Notes: generated by a model from the sequence alone, not told the origin. 64,000 bases of DNA from Azotobacter vinelandii CA (GCF_000380335.1 NC_021149.1:5260501-5324500); one strand, 5' to 3'; positions 1 to 10,547 are shown, numbered from the stretch's first letter. A program made the numbers and translations.

Positions 1-1733
1 AGGCGCAGGGCGATGCCGATGTCGCCGTTCATCAGGCCCAGGCTGTAGTCGTTGCGGGTCATCAGCACCGGACGGCCTTCGTACCAGCCCTGGTCGCCGT
101 CGAGCAGGCTGCGCCGATGCAGGGCCGCGGCGATCCGCGGGTTGAGCCCTTCCACGCCCCAGGGCCCCTTGCGCACGGCGCAGAGCAACTGGAATTCGTC
201 GAAGGCCTCGAGCACCGCTGCCGCCCAGTTTTTCCAGTCTTCATGGTCGGGCGGGCAATCGGCGGCCGGGCGCGACTCGCGCAGCAGCTTGAGGTAATGG
301 GCGTAACCCTGCGGCCTGGACTCGCCCCGCGCCGGCAGGCCGTCGAGTGCCAGGCGCTCGAACGCCCGGTCCGCTTCGCCGCGCAGGCGCAGCACATGCA
401 GATCGCGGCCGCTCTCGGCGAGGATGGAGCGCGCCTGCGCCGCATCGCGGCAGTTGACCGCGCGGGCCAGGCGGCCGATGCCCGAGCCGCCGCCGAAGCG
501 CCGCGAGTGGCGCAGCATCACCGTGCGCTGGGCCAGTGGCCGGCGTTCGCCGTCGCCTTCGCGCAAGGCGGGATCGGCGAGCGGTTCGCCGCCGACCGCC
601 TCCAGCCAGGCACGGGTCTCGGCGCCGTAGAAACCGCCTTCGGCGTCGCGGCACAGATCGCCGAGCAGGGCGCCGGCCTCCACCGAGGCGAGTTGGTCCT
701 TGTCGCCGAGCAGGATCAGCCGGGCGTGGCGCGGCAGGGCGTCGAGCAGGCAGGCCATCATCTCCAGATCGATCATCGAGGCTTCGTCGATCACCAGCAC
801 GTCCAGCGGCAGAAGGTTGCCGGCGTGGTGGCGGAAGTGGCGGCTGTCCGGCAGGCTGCCGAGCAGCCGGTGCAGGGTGGTGACCTCGCTGGGGATGGCC
901 TTTCGCAGCGCGTCGTCCACCGCCAGCGAGGCGACCTGGGCGCCGATGGACTCGGTCAACCGCGCGGCGGCCTTGCCGGTCGGCGCGGCGAGGCGGATGC
1001 GCAGCGCCTGGCCGGCCTCCAGCGCCGGCCCCTGCAACAGCGCCAGCAGGCGTACCACGGTGGTGGTCTTGCCGGTGCCGGGACCGCCGGTGATCAGGCT
1101 GAAGCTGCCGCGCGCGGCCAGGGCGCAGGCGAGTTTCTGCCAGTCGGTCCGGCGCTCGCCATCGACCACCGGCGGCTCGGGAAAGAGCCGGGCCAGGCGG
1201 ACGGCGAGATCGGCCGGCAAGGCCGGCGCATCCCGCAGGCGCGCGCCGATCGCCGCCGCCACCGCGCGCTCGTGGCTCCAGTAGCGGCGCAGGTAGAGGC
1301 GTTCGCCGGCGAGCACCAGGGGCGCTGCCTCGCCAAGTCCGTCGACGGCCACCAGGCGGCTGGCGGCCAGCGCCGTTCGCCACTGGCTCGGCACGACGCC
1401 GGCGAGAATCTCCGAGGGCAAGAGGCTGGCGCGCGCGGCATCCTCGCCTTCCGGCGGCAGCGACAGGGCGAAGTCCGGGCTGACCAGGGTCGCCGCCAGG
1501 TCCAGGCAGACGTGGCCATGGCCGAGCTGGTGGCTGGCCAGGGCGCAAGCGAGCAGCGCCAGCGGCGGGCAGGACTCGTCCAGCTCGCGGAAGAAGCCGG
1601 CCAGGGCGCGGTCCAGGGCGCGCAGCCAGCCGCGCTCGACCCAGGCGTCGAGCAGCGCCAGCAGGCTCTCGGCATCGCGCAGGGCGGCCGACGGCGCCGC
1701 GCTTTCCAATTCCAGGGGCAGTTGTTCGCTCAT
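1..1733 (-). CDS. recD: Exodeoxyribonuclease V alpha subunit RecD (3' end outside window)
   Basis: RecD is the fast 5'-3' SF1B helicase motor of RecBCD, the cytoplasmic enzyme that processes double-strand breaks for recombination and degrades linear foreign DNA. The frame starts at the ATG at 1733 and stays open to the window edge, giving about 577 codons without the C-terminus. Visible motifs are the Walker A GGPGTGKTTT near residues 215-224, LAAPTGKAAARL after it, DEASMID (motif II), LGDKDQLASVEAG (motif III), and late in the fragment GRPVLMTRNDY. The start overlaps the recB stop in an ATGA junction, so the two are translationally coupled. No lesion was seen in the visible part. Confidence 0.95.
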   Translation of the reverse strand, partial: MSEQLPLELESAAPSAALRDAESLLALLDAWVERGWLRALDRALAGFFRELDESCPPLALLACALASHQLGHGHVCLDLAATLVSPDFALSLPPEGEDAARASLLPSEILAGVVPSQWRTALAASRLVAVDGLGEAAPLVLAGERLYLRRYWSHERAVAAAIGARLRDAPALPADLAVRLARLFPEPPVVDGERRTDWQKLACALAARGSFSLITGGPGTGKTTTVVRLLALLQGPALEAGQALRIRLAAPTGKAAARLTESIGAQVASLAVDDALRKAIPSEVTTLHRLLGSLPDSRHFRHHAGNLLPLDVLVIDEASMIDLEMMACLLDALPRHARLILLGDKDQLASVEAGALLGDLCRDAEGGFYGAETRAWLEAVGGEPLADPALREGDGERRPLAQRTVMLRHSRRFGGGSGIGRLARAVNCRDAAQARSILAESGRDLHVLRLRGEADRAFERLALDGLPARGESRPQGYAHYLKLLRESRPAADCPPDHEDWKNWAAAVLEAFDEFQLLCAVRKGPWGVEGLNPRIAAALHRRSLLDGDQGWYEGRPVLMTRNDYSLGLMNGDIGIALR

Positions 1734-4700
1734 GCCTCGGCCTCCTTCTTGCCCTCGAACAGCGCATCCAGCGTCTCGATCAGCTCGCGTGGCGGGCGCA
1801 CCCAATGGATGCCCTGCCCCGCCGCGCGGCTGCCGCGCAGGAACAGGCAGAGCGCGCCGCCCAGGTGCGCGTCGTAGTCGTAGCCGGGCAGGCGCGCCCG
1901 CAACTGGCGGTGCAGGGCCAGCAGGTAGAGCACCGACTGTAGGTCGTAGCGGTGGCTGGCGGCGGTCGCCGCCATCGCCTCGGCGCTGTAGGCGGCATCG
2001 CCCTCGCCCAGCCAGTTGGACTTGTAGTCGAGCAGGTAGTAGCGCCCGCCGTGCTCGAACGCCAGGTCGATGAAGCCCTTGAACATGCCGTTGAGCCGGT
2101 CCTTCGCCAGTGCCGGACGCGACAGGCCGGGCAGCACCCGCTCCTGGACCAGTTCGTCGATGCGGCGCACGTCGACGGCGCGCGCCTCGAACCAGAACTC
2201 CAGTTCGGGCTGGTACTGGCCGAGCCCGACCAGCGCCACGCACCGGTCCCCGCCGAGCGCCAGGGGCCTGGTCAGCAGGTCGAGCAGCCAGTCGGCCAGC
2301 GGATCGATCCACTCGGTCATGCCACGCAACTGGCAGCGCCGGGCGATCAGCTCGCGCAGCCGCGCGGGCTCGGCGGCCAGCGCGGCGAAGCCCTCGCGGC
2401 CGGCCATTTCCAGCAGGCCGTGGAGGAAGGTGCCGGGATTGGGGCCGCGCGGAAAACGATGCAGGGTCGGCGTTTCGCCCGCGCGCAGCGGCACGAAGAC
2501 GCTCTCGCGCTCGTCGTCGGCGACCTTCTGTGCCGCCGGGCTGTCCGGCGCGGCGTCGTCGAAGCGGCTGGCCGGTATCTGGCTGTCGGCCAGCCTTTCC
2601 TCGCCGGCGCCGATGCGCAGGGCGCTGTAGGAGGCGATCCACCAGTGCTCGGCGGCGCTGCGCGCCGGGGTGCGCCATTGCGGCTTGCTCCGGGCGACGG
2701 CCTGCTCGACGAAGCGCTCGCCGCTGGCTTCGGGCGCCTCCAGCACCGCGCTCTCACCCGCCACGTCCAGCGGCGCGAGCCAGTCGGCCAGGGCGGCGCT
2801 GCGCTCCAGCGGCACAGCGCCGCCGAGCAGATAGCCGAGCGCCGAGTCGTGCAGGCGCGATTTTCTGGCATTGCCGACGCAGAGGTCGGCGACGCCCAGC
2901 CAGCAGGCGTGGCGGGCGCGGGTCAGAGCCACGTAGAGCAGGCGCAGTTCCTCGCCCAGGCGCTCGCGGTCGGCACGCGCCACCTCGTCCTCGCCCGGCG
3001 TCAGCACCAGCCGGCGGCGCTCGCCGTCGTACACCCACAGCGGCCTGCCGCCCTCCACCGCGCGGAAGGCGCAGACGAACGGCAGGAACACCAGCGGATA
3101 CTCCAGACCCTTGGATTTGTGGATGGTCACCACCCGCACCAGCGCCGCGTCGCTCTCCAGGCGCAGCACCTGCTCCTCGGCGACCTGGATCTCGCCGGCC
3201 AGCAGCTCGGACAGATGGCGGATCAGCGCCTGCTCGCCGTCCAGCCCGGCGGCGGCACGCTGCAGCAGCTCGGCCAGATGCAGCAGGTTGGTCAGCGCGC
3301 GCTCGCCGTCGGGGCGCGCCATCAGCCGCTGCGGCAGATCGAAGTCGTGCAGCAGTTGGTGCAGCATCGGCAGCACGCCCTGGCGCTGCCAGCGCTGGCG
3401 GTAGCCGCGGAACTGCATGACGCGCCTCTCCCAGATGCGCTCGTCGCGGTTCAGTTCCTCCAGCTCGGCCAGCGCGAGGCCCAGGCTGCGGCTGGCCAGG
3501 GCGGCGCGCAGCGGGCGGTCGACGTCCGGTTCGGCGCAGGCGCGCAGCCACAGCAGGAGGTCGCGCGCCTCGGGGCTGGCGAACACCGAATCCTTGTCCG
3601 ACAGGTAGACGCTGCGTACCCCGCGAGCGGCCAGTTGGCCACGGATCGCCTCGGCCTCCTTGAAGTCGCGCACCAGAATGGCGATATCGCTGGGGCGCAG
3701 CGGCTGCAGCCGCCCGTCCCGGACGAAGCCCGCCCCGCCCCGCTGGCCGAGGTTCAGCAGGCGGACGATCTCGCTGGCGGCGCGTTCGGCCATCTGCGCG
3801 CGGTAGGCGCCGCCGGGCAGCGGCGCCTCGTCCTCCAGATGCCAGAGATTCAGTGCCGGCTGCGCATTGCCCCCGATCTGCCAGACCTCTTCGCGGCCCT
3901 GCGCGCCCACTTCGAGAAAGGGCAGCGGGTTGGTCGTGCCGTCGCGGAACAGGAAGGCGCCGTGCCCGGCTTCGCGCCGCTCGGCCAGGCGGAATACCCG
4001 ATTGACCGCGGAAACCAGCGCCTGGCTGGAGCGGAAGTTGGTTTCCAGGTTGTAGTGGCGGCCCTCGGTGGCCTGGCGGGCGCGCAGGTAGGTATGGATA
4101 TCGGCGCCGCGGAAGGCGTAGATCGCCTGCTTGGGGTCGCCGATCAGGAACAGGCCGCAGTCGGCGCGGTTGCTCGCGATGGCGTAGATGCGGTCGAAGA
4201 TGCGGTACTGCAGCGGGTCGGTGTCCTGGAACTCGTCGATCAGCGCCACCGGGAACTGGCCACGGATCAGCTCGGCCAGGCGCCCGCCGTTGTCGCCCCG
4301 CAGGGCGGCGTCGAGGCGGCTCAGCATGTCGTCGAAACCCATTTCGGCGCGCCGGCGCTTTTCCTGCTCGAAGCGCAGGCTTACCCAGGCGGCGGCATGG
4401 CGCCGGGCCGGCTCGTCGGGGCCGGACAGCGTCCTCAGGCGCGCCGGCAGCGCGCGCATGGCCTCCAACGCCGGATGGCGCGGCGACTCGCCCTTCCAGG
4501 CCTCGGCCAGGCCCTCGGGGGTCAGGCGGGCGAAGCCGCTGCCGAGGTCGAGGTCCGTCCCGTCGCCAACGGCCCAGGCGCGCAACTTCTCGCACCAGGG
4601 CCGGTAGTAGCGCGCCTGGATCTTGCGTCCGTCCACCCGTTTGGCCTGCACCGCCGCATCGAGCAACGCTTCCAGCTCGTCGGCCCAGGCGTTCCAGCCT

Positions 4701-5410
4701 TCCTTCAGCCGGGCCAGTTCGCCGGCCTGCTCGGCCAGCGCCCGCTCCAGCAGCGCACCGAGCGGCTCGGCCGGCAGCGGCTGCGCCTCGCCGAGCAGCG
4801 GGCCCAGCTTGTCCTTGAGCAGCGCATCCGGATGCCCCCAGTGCTCCATCACCCAGCCCAGCGCCGCAGCGGAGAGCGGGTAGCAGTGCTGGCGCCAGTA
4901 GTCGCGCACCACCTCGGCGAGCAGTTCGCCGTGGTCGGTCTCCAGGGTCTGGGTGAACAGGCTGCCGCTGTCGAAGGCGTGCTCGCGCAGCATGCGCTGG
5001 CACCAGCCGTGAATGGTCGACACCGCCGCTTCGTCCATCCACTGCGCGGCGATGTCCAGGCGGCGCGCGCAGGCCGGCCAGCGCTCGGCGGAAAAGTCGG
5101 CGCGCAACTGCCGCAGCAGACCGTCGCCCGGCGCCTCCTCGCGAAACACCTTGGCCGCCTCGACCAGCCGCGCGCGGATGCGGTCGCGCAGCTCGCGGGT
5201 GGCGGCGTCGGTGAAGGTCACCACGAGGATCTCCGGCGGCAGCAACTCGCGGGAAAAGCCCGCCTCGCCGCCATGGCCGAGCACCAGGCGCAGGTAAAGG
5301 GCGGAGATGGTGAAGGTCTTGCCGGTACCGGCGCTGGCCTCGATCAGGCGGCTGCCGTGCAGCGGGAAGCGTAGCGCCAGCGGGCGCTCGGCGGTCGGCG
5401 GCTGGCTCAT
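1730..5410 (-). CDS. recB: Exodeoxyribonuclease V beta subunit RecB
   Basis: RecB is the 3'-5' SF1A helicase and the only nuclease subunit of RecBCD. The 1226-residue product is close to the usual family length. The N-terminus carries Walker A ASAGTGKT at residues 25-32. The LIDEFQDTDPLQ motif II lies near residue 390, and KSKGLEYPLVFLPF and LTRARHACWLG form the late helicase motifs. The C-terminal nuclease domain shows the LDYKSNW motif near residues 1127-1133, so the nuclease active site appears intact. Both ends overlap neighbours by four bases in ATGA junctions (recC before, recD after), which indicates a coupled recC-recB-recD operon. Confidence 0.97.
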   Translation of the reverse strand: MSQPPTAERPLALRFPLHGSRLIEASAGTGKTFTISALYLRLVLGHGGEAGFSRELLPPEILVVTFTDAATRELRDRIRARLVEAAKVFREEAPGDGLLRQLRADFSAERWPACARRLDIAAQWMDEAAVSTIHGWCQRMLREHAFDSGSLFTQTLETDHGELLAEVVRDYWRQHCYPLSAAALGWVMEHWGHPDALLKDKLGPLLGEAQPLPAEPLGALLERALAEQAGELARLKEGWNAWADELEALLDAAVQAKRVDGRKIQARYYRPWCEKLRAWAVGDGTDLDLGSGFARLTPEGLAEAWKGESPRHPALEAMRALPARLRTLSGPDEPARRHAAAWVSLRFEQEKRRRAEMGFDDMLSRLDAALRGDNGGRLAELIRGQFPVALIDEFQDTDPLQYRIFDRIYAIASNRADCGLFLIGDPKQAIYAFRGADIHTYLRARQATEGRHYNLETNFRSSQALVSAVNRVFRLAERREAGHGAFLFRDGTTNPLPFLEVGAQGREEVWQIGGNAQPALNLWHLEDEAPLPGGAYRAQMAERAASEIVRLLNLGQRGGAGFVRDGRLQPLRPSDIAILVRDFKEAEAIRGQLAARGVRSVYLSDKDSVFASPEARDLLLWLRACAEPDVDRPLRAALASRSLGLALAELEELNRDERIWERRVMQFRGYRQRWQRQGVLPMLHQLLHDFDLPQRLMARPDGERALTNLLHLAELLQRAAAGLDGEQALIRHLSELLAGEIQVAEEQVLRLESDAALVRVVTIHKSKGLEYPLVFLPFVCAFRAVEGGRPLWVYDGERRRLVLTPGEDEVARADRERLGEELRLLYVALTRARHACWLGVADLCVGNARKSRLHDSALGYLLGGAVPLERSAALADWLAPLDVAGESAVLEAPEASGERFVEQAVARSKPQWRTPARSAAEHWWIASYSALRIGAGEERLADSQIPASRFDDAAPDSPAAQKVADDERESVFVPLRAGETPTLHRFPRGPNPGTFLHGLLEMAGREGFAALAAEPARLRELIARRCQLRGMTEWIDPLADWLLDLLTRPLALGGDRCVALVGLGQYQPELEFWFEARAVDVRRIDELVQERVLPGLSRPALAKDRLNGMFKGFIDLAFEHGGRYYLLDYKSNWLGEGDAAYSAEAMAATAASHRYDLQSVLYLLALHRQLRARLPGYDYDAHLGGALCLFLRGSRAAGQGIHWVRPPRELIETLDALFEGKKEAEA

Positions 5411-8400
5411 GCGCGGTCCTCCTCCATGAGTTCCGTGGGCTTATGGTCCAGCAGCGACTGGTACAGGTCGCGGCTCCATTCGTAGAAATCGCGATCGGCG
5501 ATCAGATCGTCGAAGGTCGGATACTGGCGCGCCAGGCTGGCGCTGCCGGCCAGTTCGCCGGAACGGTTGTAACCGCCTTCGTAGGCTTCGCGGGCGGCCT
5601 TTTCCGCCGTGCCCCCCTCCTCGTCGCCCTCTTCTCCGGAATTCAACCAAGCGATGGCGGTGTTCAGCGCCACCGGCAACGGCGCCTCCAACCCGGCGCG
5701 CCAGGCCTCCAGCCACAGGCGGAGGATCGCCTGCGCCCGTGCTTGCTCGATGGGCGCGAACTCGAGGCTCGCATCCTGGCCGACCAGCAGGCTGGTCAGC
5801 GGCGCACCGCAGGCCGCGGCGGCGACATGCGCCACCCAGGGCCTGAGCAGGCGGTGCCATTTCCAGTCGTCCTTGCCGCGCTTGAGCTCGCCGGGCTGCA
5901 GCTCGATGCGCGCCAGCGCCCCGCCGGCGTTCTCGCGCAGGCCGCCGAGCCAGCCGGCCAGTTCGACGCCCTCGTGTTCGAACCACAGCGGCTTGGGCGA
6001 TTCCAGCCGCGTCGACCACAGGGAGCAGAGGCTCTGGTAACGCCGCATCTGCTCCGGCAGCGGCTTCAGCAGTTGCTCGCGCAGGCGCTCGCCGAAGCCG
6101 GCCAGCGGCAACCGGCCGCTGCGCTGCAGGCGCAGGGCGGCGGCCTCCAGCGCCGCCTCGACCCGCGCCGGATCGTCTTCCAGGGCCAGGCTGGCGGCGT
6201 CCAGCAGGCTCTGGCGCAACTGGTGCAGTTGCAGACCGTCGAGACCGAAGGGTTCCTCGTCGAGCTGCGCCTGCATGCTCTCGTCCAGATGCACCTTGAG
6301 GCGCTGGGTGAAGAAATGCTTGACCGGATCGCGCAGGAAGTTCTGCAGGGTCTCCAGGGCCAGCGCGCCGTCCGGCTCGAACGGCGGCAGCGCCCGCGCC
6401 GCGCCGGCCGGCGCGTCCCGGCGGTGCAGCGCGGCCCATTCGCGGGCGTAGCTGAACAGGGCGTCGTCGCCCTCGAAGTAGCGGCGGCTGAACGGCTGCA
6501 GCGGGTGCTCGGTGGTCAGCGCCGCGAGCAGCCTTTTCGCTTTGTCGGCCTCCGAATCGCTCGCCTCATGGTATTCCTCCGGCAAGCGCCAGCCGCTGGC
6601 GAGATGGTCGCGCAACTGGCCGACCAGCACCGACGCCGGCCGCTCGCAATTGTCGCGGACGCTGCGCCCCACCCAACTGACGTAGAGCTGCTCGCGGGCG
6701 GCGAGCAGGGCTTCGAGCAGCAGGTAGCGGTCGTCCTCGCGGCGCGAGCGGTCGCCCGGACGGTAGTCGCCGGCCATCAGGTCGAAGTCCAGGGGCGTCT
6801 GGCTGCGCGGGTAGTCGCCGTCGTTCATGCCGAGCAGGCAGACCACGCGGAACGGGATGGCGCGCATCGGCATCAGGGTGCAGAAGTTCACCGCGCCGGC
6901 GAGAAAGCGCTGGCTCAGGCGGCCCCGGTCCAGCAGGCCGAGCCAGGCCTCGCGCACCACGCCGAGCGGCAGGGGCTCGTCCAGGTCGACCCCGGCGCAC
7001 AGCTCCAGCCATTCCTCCAGCGCCTCGCCGAGCTGGCCGAGCAGGGTTTCGTCGCGTTCGCTCCGGGCCAGGAAGAAATCGCCCAGCATGGCCTGCAGGA
7101 TGCGTCCCCACTCGGCCGGCGCGACGGGCCGGGCCAGGCGCCGGTGCAGGTCGTCGAGAGCCTCGAGCAGGCGCACCAGCGGACCGATCAGCACGGCCTC
7201 CAGACCGCCAATCTCGTCGAAGGGTTCGATGCCGGCGCAGGGCGCGCCGCTGCCCACCGCGTAGCCGAGCAGCATGCGCCGCAGGCCGAAGCGCCAGGTG
7301 TTCTGTTCCAGGCCCGCCGGCAGGCCGAGGCCGGCGCGGCGCTCGGCATCCAGGCCCCAGCGGATACCGGCGCCCTCGATCCAGCGGCGCAGGGTCGGCA
7401 GGTCGCTCTCCTCGATGGCGAAGCGCGCGCGCAGCGCCGGCACGTCGAGCAGGTCGAGCACCTCGCTGACGGTCAGCCGGCCTTCCGGCAGTTTCAGTAG
7501 CTGTTCGACGGCGATCGGCAGCGGATCGCAGCCGCGCTGCCCCTGGTCGGCGAGGCTGAAGGGGATGTAGCGGTCGTCGTCCCGGGCGTACTGGCCGAAC
7601 ACCGCCTGGATGTGCGGCGCGTAGGCGTTGACGTCCGGGACCATGACGATCACCTCGCGCGGGCGCAGGCCGGGGTCGGCGGCGAAGCGCGCCAGCAGTT
7701 GGTCGTGGAGGATCTCGACCTCGCGCTGGGCGCTATGAGCGATGTGGAAACGCAGCGAGCGGTCGGCCTTCGGATCGACCAGCGGCCACTCCTTGCGGGT
7801 TTCCTCCAGGGTGCGCAGGTGGAGGATGTCGTCCTGCAACTGGCCGAGCAGGTGTCCGGGCCTGGGACCGTCCTCCTCGTCGAACAGGTCGATGCGCCCG
7901 CCGAGGCTGGCGAAGCGCTCGCGGTAATGCTCGGGATCGTCGTACCTGTCCAGCAGGTTGATGTAGTCGCGGCCCTGCTTGCCCCAGGCGGCCAGGAGCG
8001 GATGGGCGTGCTGGTGCAGGTCCTCGGCGGACAGCCCCGGCGCCATACCGTCCTTGCGCCGCTGGCGGCGGTACTGGTGGCGCAGCAGGTCCTGGTCGGG
8101 AACTATGTCGCCCCAGTGGTACCGGCAGGGGTTGTGCACGCAGAGCAGCACCTGGCTGAAGCGCGCCAGGGCGGCCAGTGCCTCGAGAGCCTGCGCCGGC
8201 AGCGAGGAGATGCCGAACACCATGACCCGCCGCGGCAGGCCGGGCGGCGGCGCATCGAGGCCGCGCAGGCGTTCGACGAAACGCAGGTGCACGCCGGCGC
8301 GGCTGGTGGCCACCGTGTCCCGGCCGACATCCGCCAGCAGGGCGCGCCACAGTGCCGGCTGCCAGCGCGCCGCCTCGTCGAGCGGCCTCGCCCCGTCGCG

Positions 8401-8913
8401 CGAGGTGCGCAACCGGTCGTGGCCCTCGGCCCAGTCGGCCAGCCAGTCGGCACGGTAGACCTGGTACTGGTCGAACAGATCGGCCAGGCGCTCGGCCAGT
8501 TGGTGGCGCTTGCGCAGGTCGGAGTCGTCTTCGAGGAAGCGGCGCAGCGGAGCGAACGCCTCGCCTTCCAGCAGGTTCGGCAGCAGGCGCATCAGCCGCC
8601 AGGTCAGCGGCGCCTTGTCCAGCGGCGATTCGCGGGGGATACCGGCGCTCCCCAGCACCGCGCGGTAGCTCTGCCAGAGAAAGCGCGCCGGCAGTTCGAC
8701 GCGGATCGCCGCGGCGATGCCGCAACCGTCCCGCCCGGCCAGCGCCAGCTTCAGCCACTGGACGATGCCGTTGCTCTGCACCAGCACCACCTCGTCCTCC
8801 AGCGGCGCCAGGGGATGACGCCGCATCCATTCCACCGCCAGTTCGCGCAACGCTTCCAGGCGGTTGCCGTGCACCACCATCAGCCCGGCGCCCAGTCCCT
8901 CGTCACCCTGCAT
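5407..8913 (-). CDS. recC: Exodeoxyribonuclease V gamma subunit RecC
   Basis: RecC is the inactive-helicase subunit that splits the DNA duplex and recognises Chi within RecBCD. The product is 1168 residues. The N-terminal MVVHGNRLEALRELAVEW and the central VCLLGMNDGDYPR stretch (about residues 692-704) are typical of RecC. The ATG at 8913 is preferred because GGGAGG lies about 8 bases upstream. An alternative ATG 33 bases further in (8880) would give the more usual MVVHGNR start but lacks a good ribosome-binding site. It is the first gene of the operon; its promoter should lie in the 106-base gap to nhaA, where I see no clear -35/-10 pair. Confidence 0.96.
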   Translation of the reverse strand: MQGDEGLGAGLMVVHGNRLEALRELAVEWMRRHPLAPLEDEVVLVQSNGIVQWLKLALAGRDGCGIAAAIRVELPARFLWQSYRAVLGSAGIPRESPLDKAPLTWRLMRLLPNLLEGEAFAPLRRFLEDDSDLRKRHQLAERLADLFDQYQVYRADWLADWAEGHDRLRTSRDGARPLDEAARWQPALWRALLADVGRDTVATSRAGVHLRFVERLRGLDAPPPGLPRRVMVFGISSLPAQALEALAALARFSQVLLCVHNPCRYHWGDIVPDQDLLRHQYRRQRRKDGMAPGLSAEDLHQHAHPLLAAWGKQGRDYINLLDRYDDPEHYRERFASLGGRIDLFDEEDGPRPGHLLGQLQDDILHLRTLEETRKEWPLVDPKADRSLRFHIAHSAQREVEILHDQLLARFAADPGLRPREVIVMVPDVNAYAPHIQAVFGQYARDDDRYIPFSLADQGQRGCDPLPIAVEQLLKLPEGRLTVSEVLDLLDVPALRARFAIEESDLPTLRRWIEGAGIRWGLDAERRAGLGLPAGLEQNTWRFGLRRMLLGYAVGSGAPCAGIEPFDEIGGLEAVLIGPLVRLLEALDDLHRRLARPVAPAEWGRILQAMLGDFFLARSERDETLLGQLGEALEEWLELCAGVDLDEPLPLGVVREAWLGLLDRGRLSQRFLAGAVNFCTLMPMRAIPFRVVCLLGMNDGDYPRSQTPLDFDLMAGDYRPGDRSRREDDRYLLLEALLAAREQLYVSWVGRSVRDNCERPASVLVGQLRDHLASGWRLPEEYHEASDSEADKAKRLLAALTTEHPLQPFSRRYFEGDDALFSYAREWAALHRRDAPAGAARALPPFEPDGALALETLQNFLRDPVKHFFTQRLKVHLDESMQAQLDEEPFGLDGLQLHQLRQSLLDAASLALEDDPARVEAALEAAALRLQRSGRLPLAGFGERLREQLLKPLPEQMRRYQSLCSLWSTRLESPKPLWFEHEGVELAGWLGGLRENAGGALARIELQPGELKRGKDDWKWHRLLRPWVAHVAAAACGAPLTSLLVGQDASLEFAPIEQARAQAILRLWLEAWRAGLEAPLPVALNTAIAWLNSGEEGDEEGGTAEKAAREAYEGGYNRSGELAGSASLARQYPTFDDLIADRDFYEWSRDLYQSLLDHKPTELMEEDRA

Positions 8914-9019
8914 GCCCTGCTCCCTCCCGCAAAGAAGGGCGCCATTGTGCCACCCGAAAGCGACGCTGGGTGTCGCGTCCGGCTACTGCCGACGAGGAGA
9001 AGCGGGGTCCACGGGCGCT

Positions 9020-10360
9020 TTACAGGGCGCGACTTTTCTGGCGAGTCACCCAGAACAGGAGCGTGAGGCCTGCGGCGGCGGAAAAGAGCGAGGCGAGGAA
9101 GATGCCCAGTTTGGCCTGGTTGATCAGGCTCTTGTCGAACGCCAGATTGCTGATGAACAGCGCCATGGTAAAGCCGATCCCGGCGAGGATGCCGCCACCG
9201 ACCAGCAGCTTCCAGTCGAGTTCCGGGGGCTTCACCGCGCCCAGACGCAGCGCCAACCAGGTGAAGGCCAGGATGCCGACGGGCTTGCCGAGGGCGAAGC
9301 TGACGAACACCGCAACGGTGACGGCATCGCCGAGATCGCCCATGGAGAGCGGCACCCCGGCGTTGGCGAAGGCGAAGAGCGGCATGACACAATAGGCGAT
9401 CCACGGATGCAGGGCGATCTGGATCCGTTCGGCCGGCGCCAGGGTTTCGCGCGCCGCGGTTTCCGCCAGGCGCAAGGACTGCCGGTCTTGGGTCGCCCCG
9501 CTCCCTTCATTATTATTGCCGGCCGGATGGGCGACGACCCGATCGAGAATGCGGTACAGCCGCTCGTCGCTGACCCATCGGCCCGTGGGCGTCATCAGCC
9601 CAAGAACAACACCGGTGATGGTCGCATGGATTCCGGAGCGGTCGACGGCGAACCAGATGGAAATGCCGGCCAGGATGTAGAGCGGCATGCTGCGGATGCC
9701 GACGTGAGCCATCAGGCGGACCACCACGAGTCCCACGGCCGCGGCAACCAGCGCACTCCACGCCAGGTGGTGGCCATAGCCGATGGCGACCACCAGGATG
9801 GCGCCAATATCGTCGACGATCGCCAGCGATAGCATGAATATCCGCAGGCTTTGCGGGATGCGGGATCTCAACAGCGCCAGGCAGCCGATCACGAAGGCGG
9901 TATCGGTGGCCATGACCGCGCCCCAGCCCGCCTCGCCGGCCTGCCCCGACTGCAGGAGCAGGTACAGCGCCGCCGGTACCGCCATGCCCCCCAGAGCCGC
10001 CGAGACCGACAAGGCGGCCATGCGCGGATGACGCAACTCGCCCAGGACCAGTTCCCGCTTGAGCTCCACGGCGACGAGGAAGAAGAATAGCGTCATCAGC
10101 CCGTCACTGATCCAGTCTTTTATGGAGCGAACAAACTCCTGCGAGCCAACCCGGAGTCCCAGCGGGGTTTCCCATACGCCCAGAAAGGCCTCGGCCCAGG
10201 GCGAATTGGCAAGCCCCACGGCAGCGATCGTGAAGAACAGCAGAACGGCGGCAGCGACGGCCTCGATGCGTAGGAACCAGGCCAGCGGTTTGGTCAGCCG
10301 GTGCACGGACTCATGGGGCAGACGGGCAAAATCGGAGCCTTCCTGCGGGGCTTCGGGCAT
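9020..10360 (-). CDS. nhaA: Na+/H+ antiporter NhaA
   Basis: NhaA is an inner-membrane electrogenic Na+(Li+)/H+ antiporter used for sodium and alkaline pH homeostasis. The 446-residue product has about a dozen hydrophobic segments. The conserved ATDTAF motif puts an aspartate at 153, and the adjacent pair D183/D184 lies in SLAIVDDIGAI. These match D133, D163 and D164 of the E. coli protein with a 20-residue N-terminal extension. GAGGAT about 9 bases upstream of the ATG supports the start. A hydrophilic loop near residues 280-310 is longer than usual (NNNEGSGATQDRQS region). It is probably monocistronic, since recC downstream has its own ribosome-binding site after about 106 bases. Confidence 0.95.
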   Translation of the reverse strand: MPEAPQEGSDFARLPHESVHRLTKPLAWFLRIEAVAAAVLLFFTIAAVGLANSPWAEAFLGVWETPLGLRVGSQEFVRSIKDWISDGLMTLFFFLVAVELKRELVLGELRHPRMAALSVSAALGGMAVPAALYLLLQSGQAGEAGWGAVMATDTAFVIGCLALLRSRIPQSLRIFMLSLAIVDDIGAILVVAIGYGHHLAWSALVAAAVGLVVVRLMAHVGIRSMPLYILAGISIWFAVDRSGIHATITGVVLGLMTPTGRWVSDERLYRILDRVVAHPAGNNNEGSGATQDRQSLRLAETAARETLAPAERIQIALHPWIAYCVMPLFAFANAGVPLSMGDLGDAVTVAVFVSFALGKPVGILAFTWLALRLGAVKPPELDWKLLVGGGILAGIGFTMALFISNLAFDKSLINQAKLGIFLASLFSAAAGLTLLFWVTRQKSRAL

Positions 10361-10547
10361 GGGGCGAATCCTCGGGCGTTGGCTCAGGCAGTCGGGAGTC
10401 TACCGGAGTCTTTCGCCTGGCAGGAAAGGTACAGGCGCTCAGGCAGCGCTTTTGGGCTTGAACCGACGGAACCTCAACGCGATGCGGATTGCTGCCGATA
10501 CGGCTTGTAATTGCCAGGACATTGCCAGGACGCCGCCTCTGTGGGGG

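Noticed and set aside
1952-5374. 1140-codon plus-strand open frame opposite recB
   Set aside because: It is an antisense shadow of recB caused by high GC. The composition is low-complexity Ala/Gln/Gly and no domain is visible. The same applies to other long opposite-strand frames such as 117-1877, 5443-7500, 29834-31930, 33309-35687, 54864-58634 and 59721-62855.
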